The notes under the pieces were generated by a model, which was not told the DNA's origin, ran no database searches, and was given only the letters and a program-made list of their open reading frames with translations. Source: Bacillota bacterium (GTDB taxonomy: Bacteria > Armatimonadota > Hebobacteria > Hebobacterales > Hebobacteraceae). Taken from it: DNA of 21,219 bases. Position numbers and translations under genes: made by a program. The stretch spans positions 1-21,219 of the forward strand of contig JAUVSA010000008.1 in the NCBI GenBank assembly GCA_030597345.1. Direction: 5' to 3'. This document shows positions 7,902 to 14,809 of this stretch, in pieces. Within the stretch, counting starts at the first letter, position 1. Each line of letters starts with the position of its first letter.

Positions 7902-9106
7902 GCGAACACAGCGCCACCTCTGCCAGCCAACGCCGCCGCCGCCCTACCACACACTCCTGGTTGGAGATAGACCTGGCGGCCGTCCGCCACAACGTTCGCA
8001 CCCTCAGAACGCTGCTCGGCCCTCACTGCCACCTATGGGCCGTTGTGAAGGCGAATGCCTACGGCCATGGGGCCGTCCCCTCCGGCAGAGCTGCCCTCGA
8101 GAGCGGCGCTGACGGACTGGCGGTTGCCTGCCTTCTCGAAGCCGCTGAACTTCGCCGTTCCGGGATCACGGCGCCGATCCTACTACTCGCCGCCAGCGAG
8201 CCCCGGGCCGCAGAAGGGACCGTGCGGCTCGGCCTGACACAGACCGCCTGCACGGAGGACACCATGCGGGCCCTCGCCGACGCCGCTCAGCGGTTGGACA
8301 GATGCGCCAAGGTCCACCTCAAGATCGACACCGGTATGGGGCGGCTCGGGATACCACCGGAGAAAGCGGCCGAGTTCGCCGGACTCATACAGGCTCTTCG
8401 CGGTCTCTCTCTCGAAGGCGTGTTCTCTCACCTCGCCACCGCCGAATCGGAGGACACAGGGTACGTCTGGACTCAGTTCGAGCGGTTCACGAAGGCTGTC
8501 CGGGAAATCTCGGAGGCCGGCATCGACCCCGGCATCCGCCACCTTGCCAACAGCGCGGCTGCCCTCCGCTTCCCCGAGATGCGGCTCGACGGTATTCGGC
8601 CCGGCCTGCTTCTTTACGGTCTCTTGCCCGATGCGCCAGGTCTGGAGCCCTTGGATCTGCGCCCTGCCCTCAGCTGGCGGACCACGCTGGCCTTTCGCCA
8701 TCTTCTCCCCGCCGGCAGTCCGATTTCCTATGGATGCACCTACGTTACGCCCCGCGAATGTCTCGTAGGCGTCTTGCCCCTCGGCTATGCCGATGGATAC
8801 CCTCGCCATGCCTCCAACCGCGCCCACGTCCTCCTGCGCGGTCGTGCCTGCCCAGTCGTAGGCGTCGTCTGCATGGACCACACGATCATCGACCTCAGCG
8901 CAGTCCCGGACGCCGAGGTCGCAGATGAAGTGGTTCTCGTCGGCCGACAGGGAAAGGCGCGCATCACGGCGAACCAGCTTGCCGAATGGGCCGGCACGGT
9001 CGTACACGAGATCCCGACGGTGATCGGCAAGCGCGTCCGGCGGGTCTATCTCGATCGCGAGCAGCCGGTCGATCCCGGTCTTGCTTCGGAGAGCGAAACA
9101 ACATGA
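7898..9106 (+). CDS. alr: Alanine racemase
   Basis: PLP-dependent interconversion of L- and D-alanine for peptidoglycan. 402 residues, starting at the ATG of an ATGA overlap with the kinase gene. The PLP lysine K51 lies in AVVKANAYGHG, and the second catalytic base Y278 in SPISYGCTY. The phosphate-binding region HLANSAAAL, the GIRPGLLLYG motif and CMDHTIIDL are all present. The first 20 residues are a Ser/Arg-rich extension ahead of the conserved WLEIDLAAVRHN. Its tight coupling to a two-component system suggests that system may govern wall synthesis. No other D-alanine gene is in the window. Confidence 0.95.
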   Translation: MSEHSATSASQRRRRPTTHSWLEIDLAAVRHNVRTLRTLLGPHCHLWAVVKANAYGHGAVPSGRAALESGADGLAVACLLEAAELRRSGITAPILLLAASEPRAAEGTVRLGLTQTACTEDTMRALADAAQRLDRCAKVHLKIDTGMGRLGIPPEKAAEFAGLIQALRGLSLEGVFSHLATAESEDTGYVWTQFERFTKAVREISEAGIDPGIRHLANSAAALRFPEMRLDGIRPGLLLYGLLPDAPGLEPLDLRPALSWRTTLAFRHLLPAGSPISYGCTYVTPRECLVGVLPLGYADGYPRHASNRAHVLLRGRACPVVGVVCMDHTIIDLSAVPDAEVADEVVLVGRQGKARITANQLAEWAGTVVHEIPTVIGKRVRRVYLDREQPVDPGLASESETT

Positions 9107-10239
9107 GTCGCAGAGTCGTGCTCGACTGCCTGCTCTTTCTCTTGCTGCTCTTGCCCCTCTGTTCCGATCCCTGCCTTGCTCAGCTTCCGCCACTCGAAGG
9201 CCTCACAGAACAGGTGGAGCCGGCCTTTGAGCTGCCCGACTTCGCCGGGCGCATGGTTCCGGGCGAAGCCGTCGTCGATCTCGCCGACTTCATCTCCGGC
9301 TATCTGGCCGATTCAGGCGCCCTCCCTGACTTCGTACAGGTGCAGACAGCCGACGGTCTGCCTCGCAGAATCCCAACTGCCGAGGCCTTTGTTCTGCTCG
9401 CACGCACCGTCCATTTGTGGCAGACTATGGGAGACCTGCCCCAGACGGTCCCCCTTGCCCCAGATGAGGTTCGGGCGCCGCTGCTCGACCCCGAGGACAT
9501 CCCTGAATCCGAGCTGGACCTGAGCACAGGCCGAGAGATTCCTACCGACCAGTTCCTGGAGCAATGCGACGACACTGTCCGGTGGGTGGACAGGCTTCAC
9601 ACTATCCCCACCGCCGTCTGGGTCGCGGGCGAGCGGCTGTCGGCCGCTGAGTACCTCGCGGGCCTGGCCATTTGCCTCCAGTACGCCTATTGGGAAGGCG
9701 GCTTATACGACACCATTTATGTTCGCCGGTACCACCCTCCTCAGTCTTGGATCTGGCGATACCTGGAGCAAGCCGGGGAGACTCTTCCTGGCCCGACCGA
9801 GAGCGAGGAGGAACAACTGTGGGAGGAGCTTCCGCTCGAGCAGGTCGGCTGGGAGGAAGGCGGTGAGGAGCAAGCCCTGCTGCCTGTTCTACCCTCGGAG
9901 ACGCCCGAGCCTTACTCGGCGCCCGCTCCAGCGCCACAGCTTACACTCTTTCCGCGCTCGGGCTCCACACTTAGTGGAAAGGTGGATCTCGTTGCCAGCT
10001 ACCTGGGGCCCCCGCCTCGGTTCGTCGTCTTCGAAATCGACGGCGCGATGCGCGCAATAGTGAACCTCCCGCCCTACAGCTTCCGCTGGGATACCTCCGC
10101 TCTTCAGCCCGGCCCGCACACCGTCAGGGTACAGGTCCTCGGCGAGGAGGAGACGATCCTGACAGATCAGCTCTGCGGGTTCACCGTCGTGCTGCCCGAA
10201 CCCAAGCGTCCCGAGCAGACCTTTGTGGATGACCTGTAG
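9103..10239 (+). CDS. Secreted protein with pseudomurein-binding-like repeats and an Ig-like domain
   Basis: 378 residues from the ATG of an ATGA overlap with alr. A signal peptide is clear (about 1-26: SRR, a Leu-rich core, then CLAQ). Two segments, GALPDFVQV...IPTAEAFVLLARTV and HTIPTAVWV...LSAAEYLAGLAI, share a pattern of Leu/Ile-Pro, a short strand, then an amphipathic helix. It recalls the pseudomurein-binding repeat (LPxYVxV...FLYLMAKAI), an assignment made by eye. An acidic Glu/Pro-rich linker follows. A C-terminal beta-rich domain (about 285-365) contains LTLFPRSGSTLSGKVDLVA and PYSFRWDTSALQPGPHTVRV, typical of bacterial Ig-like domains. Position behind alr suggests an envelope role. 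Fold calls are moderate, function unknown. Confidence 0.7.
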   Translation: MSRRVVLDCLLFLLLLLPLCSDPCLAQLPPLEGLTEQVEPAFELPDFAGRMVPGEAVVDLADFISGYLADSGALPDFVQVQTADGLPRRIPTAEAFVLLARTVHLWQTMGDLPQTVPLAPDEVRAPLLDPEDIPESELDLSTGREIPTDQFLEQCDDTVRWVDRLHTIPTAVWVAGERLSAAEYLAGLAICLQYAYWEGGLYDTIYVRRYHPPQSWIWRYLEQAGETLPGPTESEEEQLWEELPLEQVGWEEGGEEQALLPVLPSETPEPYSAPAPAPQLTLFPRSGSTLSGKVDLVASYLGPPPRFVVFEIDGAMRAIVNLPPYSFRWDTSALQPGPHTVRVQVLGEEETILTDQLCGFTVVLPEPKRPEQTFVDDL

Positions 10240-10306
10240 ACGGCCGCGGCAGCCGCGCCCGCTGCCAGTCGTATCCCGGCTCATCGCATCCTGAGGAGCA
10301 GCCTAC
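10240..10306 (+). promoter_or_regulatory. Short leader with ribosome binding site for the antiporter-like gene
   Basis: GAGGAG at 10293-10298 is 8 bases before ATG 10307. A GC hairpin (GGCAGC 10248-10253 with GCTGCC 10261-10266) lacks a T tract, so it is not called as a terminator. Confidence 0.4.
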
Positions 10307-11812
10307 ATGGCCGCACTTGCGCCAGATACTCTCCTCCTAAACTGGCTGCTCGCGCTGCCGTTTTTCGCGGCCCTGTGCGTTGCCGTGTTCCCTCGCTTCC
10401 GCCTGCACGTCCGTTCGGAGAGCGAGGCAGAGGCACTGCGCCGCGCCCCCCTTCTTCTCGGCGCCTTGGTCTGTTTCATGGGCGTAGGGCTGTCGATTTT
10501 CCTCTTCTCCCTCACGCTGTCCGGCAGGCCGGTGGTGGGCGCCTACTGGTGGACTCGGGACTTGTATCACCTGCGCTTTCAGGCCGACGCCCTCTCCACT
10601 CTGGTCGTGCTCTCGGTCTACGGCCTGGGCCTTCTGATCCACCTTCACCTTGCCGGCCAGCCCAGCGTCGACCGCGCGCACTACCGGGGGGCCCTTGTCT
10701 TGGCGGCCCAGGGATGCGCAATCGGCGCCGCCTTGAGCGCCGACCTGATCGTCCTCGTCTTCTTCGTGGAGACTGCCCTTCTCGCTCTCTGGCTGCTTGC
10801 CTCTCTCGACGCTCCTCGCGCTGCGGATCGACTGCTCTTCATAGCACACGTCGGCGGATTGCTCTTGCTGGCAGGCGTCTTGATCATGTGGCAGGAGTCG
10901 CGCGATACCTCGATATCATCCCTTGCTCTCTTGCCGCTCTCCTCCGAACCGAAGGCGCTGCGTCTCGTATCCGTTCTACTGCTCCTCGGATTGCTCCCAT
11001 GCCTCCCTGGCATCCCGTGCCACGGCTGGCTGCCGGCACTCGCCCGGCGCAGTGCTCCGCCGGCGCTGGCCCCGGCCGTGCTCCTGCCGCTCATCGCGGC
11101 GCCAGTTCTCCTCCGGCTTCTGCCGGGATCGCTGGCGCTGTCGATGATCCCCGGCGTCTCGAAGCTGGGCCTCATCCTCGGCCTGGCCGCACTGTGGTGG
11201 GGAGCGCTCCGGTGTTGGCTCGCACATGACCTTCGGCGCCTCGCCGCCTGGCTGACTGTAGCCCAGGCCGGCTACCTTCTCATCGCGCTTGGATCTGCCG
11301 CCGATCCGTCCGCTTCTCCCTTGATCCTCCGGGCCGCCGCGCTGCACCTCCTTGTAGCCCCGCCAGCCGTGCTCGCCGTTTGGTGCGCCGCCGGCACCGT
11401 TCGCGCCTGTGTGGGGGCCGATGAGCTCGCCGGCCTCAGTCGGCTCTTTCTCAGGATGCCCCTCGCCGGGATCGCTCTGCTCTGTGGTGGCCTGTCCCTG
11501 GCTGGCCTACCTCCCCTGGCGGGCTTCCACTCCCAGCGCCTGCTGATTGCGGGGATTCTCGAGGCCGGTCGCCCCTGGCTGGTGACCGCCATCGTGTCCG
11601 CCGATGTGTTGATCGTCATCGCCATGCTCGACGCCTTTCGGCGCGCCTTTCTGCGTCGGGAATCTCCGCCGCCTCTGCGATGGAGATCTCCCTGGCTCTC
11701 CGTAACTCTCGCAGTGGTGGTAGCAGTTCTCCTCGTTCCGGGCCTCTGGCCCGGGCTGCTCGTCCCGTGGAGCGACGTAGTCCACCGGAGCGTCCTGTCC
11801 GTCTGGCCATGA
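10307..11812 (+). CDS. NuoL/M/N (complex I antiporter)-like membrane protein, divergent
   Basis: 501 residues with about 13-14 predicted membrane helices. Family landmarks remain: FFVETALLALW, with E155 where NuoM has its TM5 glutamate; GIPCHGWLPAL, matching the PxHxWLP loop after TM7; and LAGLPPLAGF, matching the GIPPLxGF loop before TM12. The charged channel residues are largely lost: the TM7 lysine position is C232, the TM8 lysine region reads LLPLIAAPVLLR, and the GFxxK lysine is Q410. In working family members these residues move protons or ions. No nuo, mrp or hydrogenase catalytic subunit is nearby. I read it as a divergent, possibly non-pumping relative; it overlaps the next gene by ATGA. 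Confidence 0.75.
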   Translation: MAALAPDTLLLNWLLALPFFAALCVAVFPRFRLHVRSESEAEALRRAPLLLGALVCFMGVGLSIFLFSLTLSGRPVVGAYWWTRDLYHLRFQADALSTLVVLSVYGLGLLIHLHLAGQPSVDRAHYRGALVLAAQGCAIGAALSADLIVLVFFVETALLALWLLASLDAPRAADRLLFIAHVGGLLLLAGVLIMWQESRDTSISSLALLPLSSEPKALRLVSVLLLLGLLPCLPGIPCHGWLPALARRSAPPALAPAVLLPLIAAPVLLRLLPGSLALSMIPGVSKLGLILGLAALWWGALRCWLAHDLRRLAAWLTVAQAGYLLIALGSAADPSASPLILRAAALHLLVAPPAVLAVWCAAGTVRACVGADELAGLSRLFLRMPLAGIALLCGGLSLAGLPPLAGFHSQRLLIAGILEAGRPWLVTAIVSADVLIVIAMLDAFRRAFLRRESPPPLRWRSPWLSVTLAVVVAVLLVPGLWPGLLVPWSDVVHRSVLSVWP

Positions 11813-12441
11813 TGAATCTGTCACTCGCACAACTATCGATACGCGGCGACGGTGGAGCTTCCGCGCGTGCCATCGGCGGGGCCGTGGTGCTGGTGGCCGC
11901 GACTCTGCTGGCACTTCGCCCTCGCGCCACTGCGCATAGCTTCGCTTGGATCTTCGTCGCCGGTGCCGCCTACTCTATTCTCGCGCTCGGCGCCGCCTGG
12001 CGCGGACCCGGTGGCGACGGCCTCCAGGCCGCGCTGGTGCAGCTCGTCTCAGTCCTCCTCGCGGGCGCCCTCGGCGCTGCTGTCCGATCGCGCTCCCAGG
12101 ACGCTTCCGACAGCCCGAGCAGTTCCCTGGCCCTCGTCGGACGCGCTCTCGCCTGGCTCACTCTCGTGGGGCTGCCGCCTACGGTGGGATTTCATGGAAA
12201 GATACTTGTGTATCGTGCTTTGTTGGCCGCGAGATGGGAGGAGCTGACTGTGCTGGCGATGGCCGGCAGCGCCATTGCGCTGTTACCGGCGCTGTGGGCT
12301 ATTCGTTCACCAGGCCCGGCTGTCGTGCGCGGGCCGCGCGCGCTGGTGACCGTCGCACTCATCGTCAGCATCCTCGTCTTGGGCCTCCATCCTGAAGCCG
12401 TTCTTTCGCTTACTCGGCAGCTTGCAGCGTTGCTGCCGTGA
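11809..12441 (+). CDS. Half-length NuoN-like membrane protein
   Basis: 210 residues from the ATG of an ATGA overlap; a second ATG follows at once. About 5-6 membrane helices are visible. LTLVGLPPTVGFHGKILVYRAL matches the NuoN/NuoM segment GIPPxxGFxxK with its lysine kept (K131). The preceding helices resemble the region around TM9-11 of the same family, and the last helices the C-terminal part. The N-terminal half that normally carries the TM5 glutamate and TM7 lysine is absent. Because the upstream protein keeps the TM5 Glu but lacks the late Lys, the two may act as a pair; that is inference. The frame is intact, so this is a short protein and not an obvious pseudogene. Confidence 0.7.
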   Translation: MMNLSLAQLSIRGDGGASARAIGGAVVLVAATLLALRPRATAHSFAWIFVAGAAYSILALGAAWRGPGGDGLQAALVQLVSVLLAGALGAAVRSRSQDASDSPSSSLALVGRALAWLTLVGLPPTVGFHGKILVYRALLAARWEELTVLAMAGSAIALLPALWAIRSPGPAVVRGPRALVTVALIVSILVLGLHPEAVLSLTRQLAALLP

Positions 12442-12654
12442 GCTAAGGGCGCTTGCGGCGAGGGGTCGTTTATGGTAGGCTCTCAGGACGCACTAAGGGG
12501 TCGAGGGGAGCACTTTCGTCGGGAGTGCTTTCGTCGGGAGCACTGTCGTCGGCGGAAGGCCGCTCGGTCGGGGCTGTCCGGTGGCGCGGCAGCGAGGCTG
12601 GGCTGGTGGGGCTTCTCGGCGGGGCAAAACGAGGACGGGTACGCCGCGACAATC
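12442..12654 (+). other. 213-base leader before the LysM/NlpC gene
   Basis: Contains the three-copy 15-base repeat listed separately. An ATG at 12472 is in frame with the downstream gene but would place an Arg-rich stretch ahead of a clear signal peptide, so I treat the region as untranslated. The only purine-rich site (GAGGA, about 12631-12635) is far from ATG 12655. No c-di-AMP riboswitch core was recognised. Confidence 0.4.
12508..12552 (+). repeat. Three tandem copies of a 15-base unit
   Basis: GAGCACTTTCGTCGG (12508-12522), GAGTGCTTTCGTCGG (12523-12537) and GAGCACTGTCGTCGG (12538-12552). Copies differ from the first by two and one bases. They lie in the leader of the wall-hydrolase gene. 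Confidence 0.85.
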
Positions 12655-13914
12655 ATGCGCCGTTTCAAAGTATCAGCCAGACACTTATTGCTCCTACTAG
12701 CCGCCTCTATGCTGTTGGCCCTTCCCGCCTCCGGGGACACCACCTACAGAGTACGTTCCGGTGACTCCATTTGGTCCATCGCCAAGCAGCACGGCATCTC
12801 CTATCTCATCCTCTTGCACGTTAACAACCTCGGTGCCGATTCGAGAATCCGGCCGGGCCAGCGAATCGTAATCCCGGGGCCCTCACCTGCATCCGGTTTG
12901 GATGCGATCGTCAAAGGCGCATCTGGCGACGATGCTTCTCCCGGTGACGCCGAGAGGGCGACTGTCGTGCATATTGTCCGGCGTGGAGAGAGCCTCTGGG
13001 CTCTCGCTCGTCGCTACCACACTAGTGTGTCGGCAATCGCCGCCGCGAACAGAATCGATCCCCGCAGGATCATCCGCGTGGGCGCCCGCCTCACCATACC
13101 CGCGCGCTTGGGTGCGCCGAAACAGCAGCCGCGCGCGGAGGCGTCTCGACCTCGCACCGCTGAGCAGCAGGCCCGCCGCACTCATATCGTCCGCAGCGGG
13201 GAGAGCCTGTGGACCATCTCTCGGAAACACGGAACGACCGTACGTGCCCTCGCCGCTGCCAACGGCCTTCGCCCCGAGAACCTGCTTCGCGTCAACCGCC
13301 AGCTCGCCATCCCGAGCCAAACTGAGCCACTCGGCTCGGCTTCGCCCGCTCCTGAAGGAGCCTCCAAGTGCGTCTACGTGGTACGGAAGGGCGACTCCCT
13401 CTGGACGATTGCCCGTCGTCACGGCACCACCACGAGGGCGCTGGCACAGGAGAACGGACTCCGCGAAGACCGCGTGCTCCCAATCGGGATCGCCTTAGTG
13501 GTGCCGGCGCCCGCCGGCGGCGGGAAGGCAAGCTCCAGCACCGAGTATGGGCAGCAGCGGTTCGTGCAGACGGCACTCCTATACCAGGGCATAAGGTACC
13601 GCTGGGGCGGAATGAGCAACCGCGGCATGGACTGCTCCGGCCTGGTCGCCCGGGTCCTCCGCAGCCACGGAATCGATGCCCCACACAACTCGAAGGCCCT
13701 GTACAGGCTCGGCAAAACAGTGAATCGGAAGGACCTGCAGCCCGGTGACCTCGTCTTCTTCCACACTACTCGCCCGGGCATATCACACGTAGGTATCTAC
13801 GTCGGCGACGGCCAATTCATCCACGCCTCCAGCGGCAAGGGCCGGGTGCGGATAGACCGCCTCGACCAGGGCTACTACGACCGGAGACTCGTCGGCGCCA
13901 AGCGAGTCTCCTAA
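12655..13914 (+). CDS. Secreted peptidoglycan hydrolase: four LysM domains and NlpC/P60
   Basis: 419 residues from ATG 12655, chosen because it starts a clean signal peptide (MRRFKVSARHLLLLLAAS, cleavage near ALPASG, about 23-28). Four LysM domains follow at about 30-74, 105-149, 176-220 and 239-284, each with the Y/HxVRxGDS/ESLWxIA pattern; they bind GlcNAc chains of peptidoglycan. The NlpC/P60 domain (about 300-417) carries the Cys-His-His set: C327 in MDCSGLV, H378 in ISHVGIYV and H390 in FIHASS. Such enzymes cut the peptide stems (gamma-D-Glu to diamino acid bonds). LysM spacers are Arg/Ala/Ser-rich. Together with alr and the Ig-like secreted protein it gives this region a wall theme. Confidence 0.93.
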   Translation: MRRFKVSARHLLLLLAASMLLALPASGDTTYRVRSGDSIWSIAKQHGISYLILLHVNNLGADSRIRPGQRIVIPGPSPASGLDAIVKGASGDDASPGDAERATVVHIVRRGESLWALARRYHTSVSAIAAANRIDPRRIIRVGARLTIPARLGAPKQQPRAEASRPRTAEQQARRTHIVRSGESLWTISRKHGTTVRALAAANGLRPENLLRVNRQLAIPSQTEPLGSASPAPEGASKCVYVVRKGDSLWTIARRHGTTTRALAQENGLREDRVLPIGIALVVPAPAGGGKASSSTEYGQQRFVQTALLYQGIRYRWGGMSNRGMDCSGLVARVLRSHGIDAPHNSKALYRLGKTVNRKDLQPGDLVFFHTTRPGISHVGIYVGDGQFIHASSGKGRVRIDRLDQGYYDRRLVGAKRVS

Positions 13915-13943
13915 GAATCTCTAACAAAACTCTGGTCCACCGC

Positions 13944-13969
13944 TGTCATTCTGAGCGGAGCGAAGAATC
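13944..13969 (+). repeat. Inverted CATTCTGAGCGGAGCGAAGAATC-type element
   Basis: The 26 bases TGTCATTCTGAG/CGGAGCGAAGAATC carry ATTCT and AGAAT as inverted ends around an AGCG-rich core. The sequence closely resembles a short motif I remember as dispersed in intergenic DNA of several unrelated bacteria. Only one copy is in this window, so its repeat status is inference. Confidence 0.4.
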
Positions 13970-14006
13970 CCGCCGTTTCCGGGGTGTTTGCAGCTCTAGA
14001 GTGAAG

Positions 14007-14018
14007 AACCTCGAGGTT
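14007..14018. terminator. Possible weak bidirectional terminator (AACCTCGAGGTT)
   Basis: A perfect 12-base palindrome followed by TT on the + strand and preceded by A-rich sequence, placed between the convergent ends of the LysM/NlpC gene and the small - strand gene. The hairpin would be short, so confidence is low. Confidence 0.3.
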
Positions 14019-14030
14019 TTGATAGAGCCT

Positions 14031-14186
14031 CTAAGCGCCCTTCGCCTTCCGTCTGGCCTCGCGCTCTTCCTCCCGCGCTCGGCGCCGGGAGTAACCCCGC
14101 TTCCCTTTCTTTGTGGTGTGGAACTTCTCGGGCGGCACCACCGCTCGTCCAAACCTCCGCAGCCGCCGCTTCTTCTCCTGCCTCAC
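14031..14186 (-). CDS. Small basic protein (51 aa), unnamed
   Basis: On the - strand a GTG at 14186 opens a 51-residue frame ending at TAG 14031-14033. It is preceded by GAGGTGA (complement of 14193-14199) with a 6-base spacing, one of the better ribosome binding sites in the window, and an in-frame TGA lies just upstream. The product starts MRQEKKRRLRRFGRAVVPPE, continues KFHTTKKGKRGYSRRRAREE and ends in an Arg/Lys/Glu-rich tail; over a third of residues are Arg or Lys. The KKGKxxYxR core recalls the C-terminal part of the ribosome-rescue factor ArfA, and the PP...H..KKGK..Y.R pattern recalls widespread unnamed small basic proteins; both are by eye. Probably RNA- or ribosome-associated, but no function is assigned. 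It is the only - strand gene found. Confidence 0.6.
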   Translation of the reverse strand: MRQEKKRRLRRFGRAVVPPEKFHTTKKGKRGYSRRRAREEEREARRKAKGA

Positions 14187-14351
14187 CTCACATCACCTCT
14201 GCTCTCTCGGAGAGGTATTCGCTTTCCCCCAAAGAACTCATGCCACGAATGACAGCAATGGGCTGCCTGGAACACACCTCCGGGCAGCGGCCGATTGACA
14301 GGGGATAAGGTGTCCTGCCGGCAGCTTCCCCCCGTCAGAGGTTGAGCCGAG

Positions 14352-14801
14352 TTGACACAGCCTATACTGCGCGTCAAGCAGCTTCCGAATGCCCGCGATC
14401 TGCCGCCGCCCTCCTACATGAGCGAGCAGGCAGCCGGGCTCGACCTGCGCGCCGCCGTAAGCGCTCCCACTACCCTCGCGCCCGGCGCATTCGACCTCAT
14501 CCCCACCGGGATCGCCATCGCGCTGCCCCCCGGATACGAGGGCCAGCTCCGCCCCCGCAGCGGCCTCGCCGCCAAACACGGCGTCACCTTGCTCAATGCG
14601 CCGGGCACCATAGATGCCGACTACCGCGGCGAGGTGTGCGTCGTCCTCATAAACCACGGCTGCCGCCCCTTCCCGATCAGCCGCGGCGACCGCATCGCTC
14701 AGCTTATCGTGGCCCCCGTGACTCGCGTTCGGGTCGAGCTCGTCGATCGACTGGACGCCACCTCTCGCGGCAACGGTGGGTTCGGCCACACTGGCGCGTG
14801 A
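14352..14801 (+). CDS. dut: dUTP diphosphatase
   Basis: Hydrolyses dUTP to dUMP and pyrophosphate, feeding dTMP synthesis and keeping uracil out of DNA. 149 residues. The start is TTG 14352, the first start codon after an in-frame TGA at 14343, with AGAGG (14337-14341) 10 bases ahead; ATG 14418 would remove the first conserved strand. All five motifs of the trimeric family are present: AGLDLRA, RPRSGLA, NAPGTIDADYRGE, GDRIAQLI and the C-terminal GGFGHTG arm. It ends in GTGA, shared with a possible start of the following kinase gene. Confidence 0.95.
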   Translation: MTQPILRVKQLPNARDLPPPSYMSEQAAGLDLRAAVSAPTTLAPGAFDLIPTGIAIALPPGYEGQLRPRSGLAAKHGVTLLNAPGTIDADYRGEVCVVLINHGCRPFPISRGDRIAQLIVAPVTRVRVELVDRLDATSRGNGGFGHTGA

Positions 14802-14809
14802 GCCCGCCC

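Noticed and set aside
11809..12441. Pseudogene fragment of nuoN
   Set aside because: The frame is intact, ATGA-coupled, and has a clean start and stop, so I keep it as a short gene while noting decay as an alternative.
12442..12654. c-di-AMP (ydaO) riboswitch before the LysM/NlpC gene
   Set aside because: These riboswitches often precede such genes, but I could not find the conserved core or a P1 stem in this stretch.
12453..12764. Repeat-containing 103-residue frame upstream of the LysM/NlpC gene
   Set aside because: It overlaps the signal peptide of the clear downstream gene in another frame and its sequence is low complexity.
14342..14368. Promoter (TTGAGC 14342-14347 with TATACT 14363-14368) for dut
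   Set aside because: The spacer is 15 bases and the -10 lies inside dut's conserved N-terminus, after the start codon.
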